Source: Clostridia bacterium (GTDB taxonomy: Bacteria > Bacillota > Clostridia > Peptostreptococcales > Caminicellaceae). From it: 58,323 nt of DNA. Below, one piece after another: positions 46,310-54,730 of the stretch. A program made the translations under genes and the position numbers. A model generated the notes under the pieces. It did not search any database and was not told the DNA's origin. It saw only the letters and a list, made by a program, of their open reading frames with translations. Every line of letters begins with the position of its first letter. Positions within the stretch are counted from its first letter, which is position 1. The stretch is taken from assembly GCA_022361035.1 (NCBI GenBank), contig JAKSBP010000023.1, positions 1 through 58,323 on the forward strand, given 5' to 3'.

Positions 46310-48070
46310 ATGAGAAAAACAAAAATAGTATGTACAATTGGACCAGCTAGTCAATCAAAAGAAGTATTTCTTAATTTAGTTAAGAATGGCCTTAATGTTG
46401 CAAGGCTAAATTTTTCCCACGGAGACCATGAAGAGCATTTAGGGAGAATAAAGACGATTAAAGAGGTTAGAAAGGAATTGGATATTCCGATAGCAATTTT
46501 ATTAGATACAAAGGGACCAGAGATAAGAACAGGTAAATTTGCTAAAGAATCGGTTCAATTGGTTGAGGGACAAGAATTTATTTTAACTACTGACGAAGAA
46601 GTTATTGGAGATGAAACTAAATGCAGCATTACCTATGATAAATTAGCTAGAGATGTTAAGAAGGGGGATAAGATATTAATAGATGACGGCTTAATAGAAC
46701 TTGAAGTTATGGAAATAGCCAACGATAAAGAGATTAAATGTGAAGTTAAAAATGGTGGAACGGTAAAAAATAAAAAAGGTGTAAATGTGCCGGGGGTCAA
46801 GATAAATCTTCCAGCTATAACTACAAAGGATATAAAAGATATTGAGTTTGGAATTAAAAATGGAATCGATTTTATTGCGGCTTCATTTATCCGTAAAGCC
46901 GATGATGTACATGAAATAAGAAGAATTCTAGAAAAAAATAATGCCCATGGGATACAAATAATTTCAAAAATTGAAAACCAAGAGGGACTTGACAATATTG
47001 ATGAAATCATTCAAGTATCCGATGGAATAATGGTGGCTAGAGGAGACTTAGGAGTTGAAATCCCAACTGAAATGGTACCTTTAGCTCAAAAGACAATGAT
47101 AACGAAATGCAACATAGCTGGTAAACCAGTTATTACTGCAACACAAATGCTTGACTCAATGATAAGAAATCCTAGACCTACTAGAGCTGAGGTAACAGAC
47201 GTGGCAAATGCAATATTTGATGGAACTGATGCAATAATGCTATCTGGCGAAACTGCTGCGGGAAAATATCCAGTTGAATCAGTTAAAACCATGGCAAATA
47301 TTGCAGAAAGAACTGAGCAGTCCCTTAATTATGAAGAAATTTTACAAAAAAGAGCAGCCTATAAGGAAACTAGTGTTACCTATGCAGTTAGCCACGCTAC
47401 CTGTACAACTGCCCATGACCTGGGAGCTTCAGCCATAGTTAGTGCCACCTCTTCAGGGTTTACAGCTAGAATGGTTTCAAAATTTAGACCAAAGGCTCCC
47501 ATAATTGCAGCTACAACTAAAGAAGAAATACTGAGAAGGTTAATACTAGTTTGGGGTGTTAAACCAGTTTTAATAAATGATGCAAATTCAACCGATGAAA
47601 TTATTGAATCATCAATTAATAAGGCAAAGGAATACGGATATATAAAGAATGGAGATCTTGTAGTAATTACTGCAGGTGTTCCTGTAGGAGTATCGGGTGC
47701 TACTAATCTCATCAAAGTACATATAGCAGGAGAAGTATTAATCAAAGGAATGGGAGTAGGTAAAAACGCAGCTTCAGGTAAAATTTGTAATGCTAAAACA
47801 TTATCAGAGTTTAAAGAAAAGTTTGAAGAAGACGATGTAATAGTAACTTTTTCAACGGATAAAGATATGATAAAATATATGGAGAAGGCATCTGCAATAA
47901 TTGTAGAAGAGGGAGGTATTTCATCCCATGCTGCAATTGTGGGATTAAGCCTAGGAAAACCTGTTATAGTCGGTGCTAAAGATGCTGTAAAGCTCCTTGA
48001 AAATGGAGAGGTAGTTACAGTTGACTCAATCAGGGGTTTAGTATATAGTGGAAAAGCAAGAGTACTTTAG
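46310..48070 (+). CDS. pyk: Pyk, pyruvate kinase with C-terminal PEP-utiliser-type domain
   Basis: A 586-residue pyruvate kinase, longer than the basic enzyme because of an extra C-terminal domain. The core has TIGPASQSKEVF, LDTKGPEIRTG, IISKIENQEGLDNI and MVARGDLGVEIP. The added domain (about 480-586) resembles the phosphohistidine domain of PEP synthase/PPDK with GGISSHAAIVGLSLGKPVIVG, as in Bacillus and Geobacillus enzymes. The gene is in one operon with pfkA. Confidence 0.96.
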   Translation: MRKTKIVCTIGPASQSKEVFLNLVKNGLNVARLNFSHGDHEEHLGRIKTIKEVRKELDIPIAILLDTKGPEIRTGKFAKESVQLVEGQEFILTTDEEVIGDETKCSITYDKLARDVKKGDKILIDDGLIELEVMEIANDKEIKCEVKNGGTVKNKKGVNVPGVKINLPAITTKDIKDIEFGIKNGIDFIAASFIRKADDVHEIRRILEKNNAHGIQIISKIENQEGLDNIDEIIQVSDGIMVARGDLGVEIPTEMVPLAQKTMITKCNIAGKPVITATQMLDSMIRNPRPTRAEVTDVANAIFDGTDAIMLSGETAAGKYPVESVKTMANIAERTEQSLNYEEILQKRAAYKETSVTYAVSHATCTTAHDLGASAIVSATSSGFTARMVSKFRPKAPIIAATTKEEILRRLILVWGVKPVLINDANSTDEIIESSINKAKEYGYIKNGDLVVITAGVPVGVSGATNLIKVHIAGEVLIKGMGVGKNAASGKICNAKTLSEFKEKFEEDDVIVTFSTDKDMIKYMEKASAIIVEEGGISSHAAIVGLSLGKPVIVGAKDAVKLLENGEVVTVDSIRGLVYSGKARVL

Positions 48071-48110
48071 TGTCTGGTGTTGATGGGTAATTAACTAAGG
48101 AGGGGATTAT

Positions 48111-48527
48111 GTGCATAAAAATGATGCAATAGTTAGAGTAAGATATGCCGAAACAGACCAAATGGGAGTAGTTCATCATGGGAACTATTATACATGGTTT
48201 GAGGTAGCAAGGGCAGAATTTTTTAATTCCTTAGGATATACATATAAACAGTTAGAAGATGATGGTGTAATATTGCCTCTTACTGAAAGTTTTTGCGAAT
48301 ATATTAAGCCAGCAAAATATTTCGATGAGATTATTATCAGAACTAAAATTGAATTTATGAAGGGTGTTAGACTAACTTTTGGCTATGAGGTTATAAGAAA
48401 AGAAGATGATGTTCTTTTAGCCAGGGGAAAAACAAGCCATGCCTTTGTAGATAAATCTCTTAAGCCTATAAAAATAAAGAAAGTTAATAGGAAGATATGG
48501 GACATGTTAGAACAGTGTGTTAGTTAG
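48111..48527 (+). CDS. Acyl-CoA thioesterase of the YbgC/FadM family (4HBT, hot-dog fold)
   Basis: A 138-residue single hot-dog domain. The active-site region RYAETDQMGVVHHGNYYTWFEVAR contains the conserved Asp of YbgC-like 4-hydroxybenzoyl-CoA thioesterases. Substrate is unknown; short acyl-CoA esters are usual. The start is GTG after AAGGAGGGG. It follows pyk at 40 nt and is probably the last gene of that transcript. Confidence 0.9.
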   Translation: MHKNDAIVRVRYAETDQMGVVHHGNYYTWFEVARAEFFNSLGYTYKQLEDDGVILPLTESFCEYIKPAKYFDEIIIRTKIEFMKGVRLTFGYEVIRKEDDVLLARGKTSHAFVDKSLKPIKIKKVNRKIWDMLEQCVS

Positions 48528-48753
48528 TGAAATAGTCAGTTAGATAGATTTATTGCTTGGATTAATTTTATAATATTAATATATGAAATACCCTATAAAA
48601 ATACTTTATACAGATTCAAATTAGTAAGCTATAAAAAAATATTGAAAAAATTTTTAAATTTTATGTATAAATTTCATAAATATATATTATAATTTAAAGG
48701 AGCAGTATAAACTTCGTATTCTTTACGATGTGTAACTGATTCTAATATATTAA

Positions 48754-48783
48754 TGGTGCCCCTTGGGGTGCCAAATTTTTTTG
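48754..48783 (+). terminator. Terminator downstream of the thioesterase gene
   Basis: TGGTGCCCC (48754-48762) and GGGGTGCCA (48765-48773) form a G/C-rich stem with two wobble pairs, followed by a T run to 48782. It lies 225 nt after the thioesterase stop; the intervening AT-rich sequence shows no gene. Confidence 0.65.
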
Positions 48784-48844
48784 TGCTAGTATCAGATGTA
48801 TAATTTATACTTTTTCACAGAAATTTATTCTAGGCTAAAGCTAG

Positions 48845-50212
48845 TTAAATTTCAACATTTATAAACTTTGGAGCTGCTATGGGCTTTGAAAGGTCTACTC
48901 CCCCAAAGGAGTCCACAGGATTGCCATTAACTTTTATGCTTATTTTATTGACTTCAGGGATACTGGTAAAGGAATATAAAATACTATCGAGCATCATTTT
49001 TTTGATACCATCTTTTTTATTATATATATTAATAAAATCCTTGCTTAAATTTAAAGTTAAAAGATTATTAGAGTATTCATAGTTTAAAAGTTCCACACTA
49101 CGGGGAATTAGGGCTAAAAGGCTTTCATGATGATAGTTATTGACTATTCCAGTTTGTAAGGAATTAAAAATATTTCTTACCAATTGCTCCATTTCTATAT
49201 TATTTTCACTAATCTCAATTGGAGCAAGTAATAATCTTTCTGTATTTGTCTGGAGACCTAAATATACCCTTGGAAAACTATTCCTTTGAAAGGGTTCTTT
49301 AATGTAGGTGTTATGGAAGAATCTTTCTACTTCCCTACCACCCTTTAAAAACTTTACTCTATCTATACCATTTAAAGAAGTTAAGGTATTGACGAATGAG
49401 TTTAATGCAGACTGACTAACTGTAGAGCTTTGGTCGTATATACCTATGTTATTAGGAAGATAGATAGTAGCCATTCCACTGCTAACCCATATCCTAGGAA
49501 CATGGGGAATAGGAGAGCCACTATTTAAGCCTAGGGAAGGATTAGCTCCTAGGAGTAGGTTATTTATAATTTTCCTATATATTTCACCAGTTTTAGGAAT
49601 TTTCCGAGATATAGGAACTAAATATTGGTGATTGTCATTGGGAAAATATAGGGTTATGTACATTTCACCATCTCTTACTGTATTTTTTGCAGAAATATAG
49701 TCTGAACTATTTAAGTAGTTTACAAATAGCTCATAGGGAGGAACATTATCAAAAATTTCTAATGTGGAAAATATTTTAAATCTATATTGACCGTTTTTCA
49801 AATCTAAATTTTCCTGGGAAATATTAATTGAGTATTTAATTTCATTCTTATTAAACTCAGTGTCGTCCAAACCAACTATAAATTCAGTATTAACGTATTT
49901 CTTTATTAAATTATCGTTCCTATAAACCTCTAAGATAATATCATGATCATTATCCAAAGAAAAAGAACCTTTATCAAACTCTCCAATCATGATAAACTGC
50001 ATATTAGTCGGATTATGAAGATGAGTTTCACTAATATTCGTTTTATAGCTCCTATTTATAGATTCCATATCTTCAGCTGGTTTAGGTTTACTCAGAGTAA
50101 AATTATTTAAAGTATTTTTAGCGGACTCAAATTCAGAGGTATCTAGTGGAATAAATGAGGCTAAAAAATAGATAATAACAATTAAAAATAGATTTAAAAA
50201 GATTTTATACAC
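48845..50212 (-). CDS. GerMN domain protein (sporulation/germination-type lipoprotein relative)
   Basis: A 455-residue minus-strand protein with an N-terminal hydrophobic helix (about 4-22), lacking an obvious lipobox cysteine, and two GerMN-like domains: one around residues 175-300 (MYITLYFPNDNHQYLVPISRKIP, SGMATIYLPNNI) and one in the last 150 residues (FPRVYLGLQ, LLTLNLSKDF, INKISIKVNG-like end). GerM of B. subtilis is needed for sporulation and germination. The presence of this protein suggests a spore former. The first about 150 residues contain an extra beta-rich domain I could not identify. Confidence 0.8.
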   Translation of the reverse strand: MYKIFLNLFLIVIIYFLASFIPLDTSEFESAKNTLNNFTLSKPKPAEDMESINRSYKTNISETHLHNPTNMQFIMIGEFDKGSFSLDNDHDIILEVYRNDNLIKKYVNTEFIVGLDDTEFNKNEIKYSINISQENLDLKNGQYRFKIFSTLEIFDNVPPYELFVNYLNSSDYISAKNTVRDGEMYITLYFPNDNHQYLVPISRKIPKTGEIYRKIINNLLLGANPSLGLNSGSPIPHVPRIWVSSGMATIYLPNNIGIYDQSSTVSQSALNSFVNTLTSLNGIDRVKFLKGGREVERFFHNTYIKEPFQRNSFPRVYLGLQTNTERLLLAPIEISENNIEMEQLVRNIFNSLQTGIVNNYHHESLLALIPRSVELLNYEYSNNLLTLNLSKDFINIYNKKDGIKKMMLDSILYSFTSIPEVNKISIKVNGNPVDSFGGVDLSKPIAAPKFINVEI

Positions 50213-50448
50213 ATTACCACACTCCTTAGATAAAGCCTAGAAATATATTGTAAATTATTATTTTAAATTTCTATATTATACAATTTTATTATATAATATT
50301 TTTCGTAATTATCAATTTAAATTTATTTTCACAAATTCATTTAAGACAAATGTCATATAAATAGGAATTAAGGAGGACTCATAAAATATAGAAGACCTAG
50401 GACTTTGCATTTTAAACTGTTCCATACTGTTATCATAGGAGGTTATCA

Positions 50449-51819
50449 ATGGTAAATATACCTTTAGAAGAAGGAAAGAAATATATACTTAGGATAAAAG
50501 ATATAGGAGAAAGTGGAGAGGGTATAGGAAAGATTGAAGGGTTTACAATCTTTGTAAGAGGTGGAATTCCAGAGGACAAAGTATTAATAGAAATCACTAA
50601 GGTAAAGAAAAACTATGCCCTAGGGCAAATTGTCGAAATCAAGGAAAAATCCCCATATCGGATTGACCCTGCATGTCCCCTAGCCCATGAATGTGGAGGA
50701 TGTCAAATACAAAATATTGATTATACTAAGCAGCTCGAACTTAAAAAAAATAGGGTAAGTTCAGATATTGAAAGAATAGGAAAGCTTGAAAATGTTTTAG
50801 TACATGATACATTAGGTATGGATAATCCATTTAACTATAGAAATAAAGCCCAATTCCCTGTAGGTATTGGGGGAGGTAAAACTTTAATAGGCTTTTATAA
50901 ACAGGGCACCCATGAAATAGTATCTATAGATGAATGTAAAATACAGCATGGAATAAATGATAAAATAGTAGAGATATTCAAGGAGATTATAGATAAAAAT
51001 AAAATACCAGTATACGATGAAAAAACCGGCAGAGGTATTATAAGGCATATCCTTACAAGGGTTTCCTATACCAGTGGTGATATAATGGTAGTAATCATTA
51101 CTAAGGGTAAAGAACTCCCCTTTAAAGATGAGATAGTCAGCAAGTTGACCCAAGGAATCCCCAAAATAAAAAGCATAATTCAAAATATAAATCCCAAGAA
51201 AACAAATGTTGTAATGGGGCGTGAATGTAAAACACTTCATGGAGAGGATAAAATTATAGATTATATAGGGGACTTGAAATTTGAGATTTCACCATTGTCT
51301 TTCTTCCAAGTAAATCCATTTCAAACGAAGATACTATATGATAAGGTTTTAGAATATGCCAAGCTTACAGGCAATGAAACCTTAGTTGATATTTACTGTG
51401 GAATAGGAACCATATCCCTTTTCCTAGCAAAACAAGCAAAGAAGGTATACGGTATAGAAGTAATTGAAGCAGCCATAGAGGATGCAAAGAAAAATGCCCG
51501 GTTAAATAATTTAAATAATGTGGAATTTTTCCTAGGCAAAGCGGAGGAAGTGGCTCCAAAGCTATATAAAAAAGGGTTAAGAGCTGATGTAGTAGTTGTC
51601 GACCCTCCAAGAAAGGGCTGCGATAGGGAGGTATTAGAAACCATAGCAATGATGAATCCCAAAAGAGTGGTGTACGTATCCTGCAAGCCAAGTACCTTAG
51701 CTAGAGATTTGAAAATATTAGATGAGCTAGGATATAAAACTATAGAAGTACAGCCGGTTGATATGTTTCCTCATACGGCCCATGTGGAGTGTTGCTCGCT
51801 ACTTACTAGGAAGGAATAA
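50449..51819 (+). CDS. 23S rRNA (uracil-C5)-methyltransferase, RlmCD/RumA family
   Basis: A 456-residue SAM-dependent RNA methyltransferase. An N-terminal TRAM domain (LRIKDIGESGEGIGKIEGF) is followed by the 4Fe-4S site (C76, C82, C85 in CPLAHECGGC). The catalytic part has LVDIYCGIGTISLFLA, VVVDPPRKGCDR and the nucleophile cysteine in YVSCKPSTLARDL. The protein ends shortly after HVECCSLL. The 3' end of this gene family is a known integration site for mobile elements in Firmicutes, and an accessory region begins directly downstream. Confidence 0.94.
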   Translation: MVNIPLEEGKKYILRIKDIGESGEGIGKIEGFTIFVRGGIPEDKVLIEITKVKKNYALGQIVEIKEKSPYRIDPACPLAHECGGCQIQNIDYTKQLELKKNRVSSDIERIGKLENVLVHDTLGMDNPFNYRNKAQFPVGIGGGKTLIGFYKQGTHEIVSIDECKIQHGINDKIVEIFKEIIDKNKIPVYDEKTGRGIIRHILTRVSYTSGDIMVVIITKGKELPFKDEIVSKLTQGIPKIKSIIQNINPKKTNVVMGRECKTLHGEDKIIDYIGDLKFEISPLSFFQVNPFQTKILYDKVLEYAKLTGNETLVDIYCGIGTISLFLAKQAKKVYGIEVIEAAIEDAKKNARLNNLNNVEFFLGKAEEVAPKLYKKGLRADVVVVDPPRKGCDREVLETIAMMNPKRVVYVSCKPSTLARDLKILDELGYKTIEVQPVDMFPHTAHVECCSLLTRKE

Positions 51820-51884
51820 TAGGTGTGATAGTTGTAGGTGTAGACCTTGTAAATACAGGATTTAGACGAATTTATAAGTAAAGC

Positions 51885-51923
51885 AAAGCTGATAGGATTT
51901 TAATAATCTTGTCGGCTTTTTTT
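51885..51923 (+). terminator. Terminator after the rRNA methyltransferase gene (twin 1)
   Basis: Two 15-nt arms (51885-51899 and 51905-51919) pair over their full length with a few wobbles around TTAAT, ending in a seven-T run. A second hairpin with the same arm length and the same loop is at 52471-52505. Confidence 0.85.
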
Positions 51924-51958
51924 GTATGGAAAATAAAAAATGGAAAGGGAGATTTATA

Positions 51959-52303
51959 ATGAGTGAGATTAAATATGTAAAAAAAGGTGATTATTATTAT
52001 CCAGATATTGATTTTGGAATTGATGAAAATGTGGAACTTAGAAAATTTGGTAGGTTGAGGTATAAATATTTTAAGGAGAATAAGCCTTATTTGTTCTCTA
52101 GGCTACTTTTGGAAGGTGAGTTGATGAAACATGTTATTGAAATAGAGAAACAGGCTTATGAGAGTTTTGAGATGATACAGAAGGAATATTTAAAACAACA
52201 TCCATTGCCTATTGATGGTAATTTTGTGGAGAGTTATAAAATTAGGCAAGAGGCTAGAGACATTGCGAATGAGATTGTTTTGAAGGAATTGATTTATAGT
52301 TAG
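51959..52303 (+). CDS. TnpV-like transposon-encoded protein
   Basis: A 114-residue protein resembling TnpV of Tn4451-type mobilizable transposons: EIKYVKKGDYYYPDIDFG, then KFGRLRYKYFKENKPYLF, and the C-terminal ARDIANEIVLKELIY. Function of TnpV is unclear. The ATG at 51959 has AAAGGGAGA upstream; an in-frame ATG at 51926 would add eleven lysine-rich residues and overlaps no ribosome site. It is the first gene of the accessory region and lies between twin terminator hairpins. Confidence 0.8.
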   Translation: MSEIKYVKKGDYYYPDIDFGIDENVELRKFGRLRYKYFKENKPYLFSRLLLEGELMKHVIEIEKQAYESFEMIQKEYLKQHPLPIDGNFVESYKIRQEARDIANEIVLKELIYS

Positions 52304-52373
52304 ATTTTAGATTTATAATATCAAAAATGTACACACATTTGCTTATAAGTGTATATTTCTGAACATCCTATCG

Positions 52374-52408
52374 CATTAATTGTGTCAACGCTGTTGACAC
52401 AATTAATG
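52374..52408. repeat. Perfect 16-bp palindrome with 3-nt centre
   Basis: CATTAATTGTGTCAAC (52374-52389), GCT, and GTTGACACAATTAATG (52393-52408) form a perfect inverted repeat. No T run follows. The length and perfection exceed what chance would give, and the sequence lies in the gap between the TnpV-like gene and the ribbon-helix-helix gene. Possible roles are a regulator or recombinase binding site. Confidence 0.85.
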
Positions 52409-52470
52409 GTTAAATGAAAAACTAAATATCATGTGCACTACTAGAGAGAATGGACATATAAGTTAGCAAC

Positions 52471-52510
52471 AAAGCCTATAGAATTTTAATAATTTTATGG
52501 GCTTTTAAAA
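52471..52510 (+). terminator. Twin hairpin 2 downstream of the TnpV-like gene
   Basis: Arms at 52471-52485 and 52491-52505 flank TTAAT, exactly as in the hairpin at 51885-51919. The arm sequences agree at most positions (AAAGC, ATAG and ATT on the left; GGCTTT on the right), so the two are probably copies of one sequence. The tail is TTTTAAAA, weaker than in twin 1. Confidence 0.7.
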
Positions 52511-52522
52511 TATTCAAAGCCA

Positions 52523-52563
52523 TTGACTTTTGTCGGCAAAAAGTGATATAATACTTTTGTCGG
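52523..52563 (+). promoter_or_regulatory. Promoter with paired 11-bp operators for the small RHH gene
   Basis: TTGACT (52523-52528) and TATAAT (52547-52552) are 18 nt apart. The 11-bp sequence ACTTTTGTCGG occurs twice, at 52526-52536 overlapping the -35 box and at 52553-52563 just after the -10 box, a centre-to-centre distance of 27 bp. The arrangement suggests binding by the encoded ribbon-helix-helix protein and autorepression. Confidence 0.75.
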
Positions 52564-52580
52564 TAGAAAGGAGGGGTGAT

Positions 52581-52748
52581 GTGCCGAAGAAAAAGATGGG
52601 ACGACCAACCGATGAACCTAAGCCCTATAGATTGGATGTTAGAGTTAGTAAGGAAGATTTAGAAATATTAGATGATTATTGCAAAAGAAAAAATGTCAAA
52701 CGTCCACAGGGGATTAGGGACGGTATAAAGTCCCTAAAAGACAAATAA
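52581..52748 (+). CDS. Small ribbon-helix-helix DNA-binding protein
   Basis: A 55-residue basic protein: GRPTDEPKPYRLDVRVSKED then LEILDDYCKRKN and GIRDGIKSL. The beta strand (RLDVRVS) followed by two helices is the RHH (MetJ/Arc) pattern common in regulatory or relaxosome proteins of Firmicute mobile elements. AAGGAGG 6 nt before the GTG at 52581 defines the start. The tandem 11-bp repeats around its promoter make autoregulation likely; control of the whole element is possible. Confidence 0.8.
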   Translation: MPKKKMGRPTDEPKPYRLDVRVSKEDLEILDDYCKRKNVKRPQGIRDGIKSLKDK

Positions 52749-52751
52749 AAG

Positions 52752-52792
52752 AAGCGGTGTCCGCCGAACAAGCAAATACACCACTTCAATTA
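52752..52792 (+). terminator. Imperfect hairpin after the RHH gene
   Basis: GAAGCGGTGT (52752-52761) pairs imperfectly with ACACCACTTC (52780-52789 region) over a 17-nt loop that contains CCGCCGAACAAGC. There is no T tract. It may be a weak terminator or a structured leader of the next gene. Confidence 0.4.
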
Positions 52793-52872
52793 GCCACTAT
52801 CAAAAATAGCGGTAAATCTATTATACCCTGTTTCAGATAGTAATTCAAGAAATTATCACAAGGAGGGAGCTT

Positions 52873-53163
52873 ATGTCAACGGAATATATAGAACATTTAA
52901 AAGAATTATTTTGCGATATTCATGAGGATATAATGAAGAATTTGCGTGACAATGATAAGGAGTATAGTGAATTATTAAGAAATAATGTAGAAGAAAGCAT
53001 TAAAATTCGGGAAATATTAAAGTCACTTAATGATGAAGATAGGGCATTTATTTTAAGAAATAAAGATTGTACTGGAAGGCTTGAATGGATAGAAAGGGAA
53101 ACACTTTATTTTCAAGGATATAAGGATTGTATTAAGCTTCTGAATGTTCTTGAGCTTATATGA
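52873..53163 (+). CDS. Small helical protein of mobile elements, function unknown
   Basis: A 96-residue, acidic, mainly alpha-helical protein (YIEHLKELFCDIHEDIM, YSELLRNNVEESIKIREILKSL, YFQGYKDCIKLLNVLELI). It resembles the small DUF6809-like proteins often annotated on clostridial integrative elements, though I am unsure of the family. AAGGAGGGAG 6 nt before the ATG gives a strong start. No motif suggests catalysis. Confidence 0.6.
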   Translation: MSTEYIEHLKELFCDIHEDIMKNLRDNDKEYSELLRNNVEESIKIREILKSLNDEDRAFILRNKDCTGRLEWIERETLYFQGYKDCIKLLNVLELI

Positions 53164-53210
53164 CAGTTACATAATAAAATAGTATAAATGTAAATAGTAA
53201 TAATTCATTT

Positions 53211-53260
53211 AACCGATAAGGCATATTATAGAACGCTTTATCGGTTTTAATATGCTTTTT
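53211..53260 (+). terminator. Two interlocking hairpins after the small helical protein gene
   Basis: AACCGATAAG (53211-53220) can pair with CTTTATCGGTT (53236-53246). GCATATTA (53221-53228) can pair with TAATATGC (53248-53255), which is followed by TTTTT. The segments alternate (A B A' B'), so the two stems exclude each other or form a pseudoknot. The second stem has the form of a terminator. Confidence 0.6.
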
Positions 53261-53342
53261 GACATAATTACAATAATACAAAAAAGTAATAACTAGTAAC
53301 GTTTTTGGATATAATACATAATATATTAAATGAAAAATACAT

Positions 53343-53367
53343 AATACGCAACTATTTATTGCGTATT
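53343..53367. promoter_or_regulatory. Inverted repeat upstream of the ATPase-TOPRIM pair
   Basis: AATACGCAA (53343-53351) and TTGCGTATT (53359-53367) are perfect 9-bp inverted repeats with a 7-bp spacer, ending 64 nt before the ATPase start. It may be an operator for a dimeric repressor or a leader hairpin. Confidence 0.55.
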
Positions 53368-53430
53368 GTTAAAAGAGGTGTTATAATGAAAATCAATAAG
53401 AGAATTATTTTACCAAAAAGGAGAGAAATT

Positions 53431-54726
53431 ATGAATGTAAAAAGAATAGAAGTACAAGGATTTAAAAACATTGAAAAAATAGATTTTAAATTTAATGTTA
53501 TAAATGCATTAGTATCTCTTAATAACTATGGTAAATCTAATGTATTAGATGCAATCGACTTTGGTATAGAGTTTATTAAAAGTGATATTTCGGTAAAGTC
53601 GGATATGATGGAATTTTTACCAGTAATTCCAGTTAACAAAAATATGAGTAACGCAACATATACTTTTTTAATAGTGGCTGAAATAAGTGTTAATGATGTT
53701 GATTATTTGGTTGAATACAGTTATTGTTTTGAGTGGGAAAGTGATGAAAGCGAAGATTCTACTAAAAAAATACTTAATGAAAAGTTGAGATTTAAGAAAA
53801 ATTCTAAAGGGCAGAAATACAATACGTATTTTAGCAGAACAAAGAGAAAAGCAACTTATCAATCATCAAAAACGGGTAGAAATGATAAGAAAATCTTAAT
53901 TGATGATAATAGTTTAATTATTAATAAATTATTAGCATATGATGATTTATTTTATTTAGATATAGTAAAAGCAATTAATAATATTAAATTCTATATTAAT
54001 CGTTCTTTTGATGCGACAAATTCTTTTGAAGTTAATCCATTGCAAAGAAAGGAAAAAAGTGTATTGGATATTTCAAATGCAGAAAATATTCCGAGAGTAA
54101 TATATACAATAAAGAAAAAGTATCCTGATAGATATGAATTAATAAAAAATACTTTTATCGACTTATTTCCAAATATTGAGGATATTGCTGTTGAAGAAAT
54201 TTTGAAAGGAAATGAGATAATTGGAGATATTCCAGAAAGTGCACCATTTAAAATATCAAATGAAATTTATCTAATATTCGTAAAGGATAAAAATATGGAA
54301 ACAGCTTTACAATTTACAAATTTGTCAACAGGTGCAAAAAGAATATTCTTATTTTTAACATATATAGTTTTAGCTGGAATTAACAACGTTCAGATTATTG
54401 CGATTGAAGAGTTGGAGAATTCGATTCATCCTGGTCTATTTTATAGATTTATTAATATTTTATCGCAATTAGCTTCAGATAACTTGAAAATAATACTATC
54501 AAGTCATTCACCATATATTATCCAATACATGGAATTGGATAATATATTTGTAGGAATCCCTAATAGCAATGGTTTAGCTAAATTTTCTAAAATAAAAAAA
54601 TTAGCAAAGGGAAAGATTACAAAGTTATCTGATATGTATGGTATGTCAACTGGAGACTATATATTTGAACAGATGAACGGCTCAATTGATGATATAGAAG
54701 AGCTAAATAGCTTTCTAGAGGAATAA
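53431..54726 (+). CDS. AAA15/OLD-type ABC-like ATPase, first gene of a candidate defence pair
   Basis: A 431-residue ATPase of the SMC/ABC-like AAA15 group. The N-terminus MNVKRIEVQGFKNIEKIDF leads to a P-loop, SLNNYGKSN (29-37), with the GKSN form typical of this group. Near the C-terminus are the signature-like LSTGAKRIFLF (about 298), Walker B IIAIEELENSIHP (E326, E327) and the H-loop ILSSHSPY. The insert between is helical with lysine-rich parts. The ATG at 53431 has AAGGAGAG; an in-frame ATG at 53386 with AGAGGTG would add 15 residues. A TOPRIM protein starts 5 nt after the stop. Such pairs occur in PARIS, AbiL and OLD-related systems. Confidence 0.85.
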   Translation: MNVKRIEVQGFKNIEKIDFKFNVINALVSLNNYGKSNVLDAIDFGIEFIKSDISVKSDMMEFLPVIPVNKNMSNATYTFLIVAEISVNDVDYLVEYSYCFEWESDESEDSTKKILNEKLRFKKNSKGQKYNTYFSRTKRKATYQSSKTGRNDKKILIDDNSLIINKLLAYDDLFYLDIVKAINNIKFYINRSFDATNSFEVNPLQRKEKSVLDISNAENIPRVIYTIKKKYPDRYELIKNTFIDLFPNIEDIAVEEILKGNEIIGDIPESAPFKISNEIYLIFVKDKNMETALQFTNLSTGAKRIFLFLTYIVLAGINNVQIIAIEELENSIHPGLFYRFINILSQLASDNLKIILSSHSPYIIQYMELDNIFVGIPNSNGLAKFSKIKKLAKGKITKLSDMYGMSTGDYIFEQMNGSIDDIEELNSFLEE

Positions 54727-54730
54727 CTAT

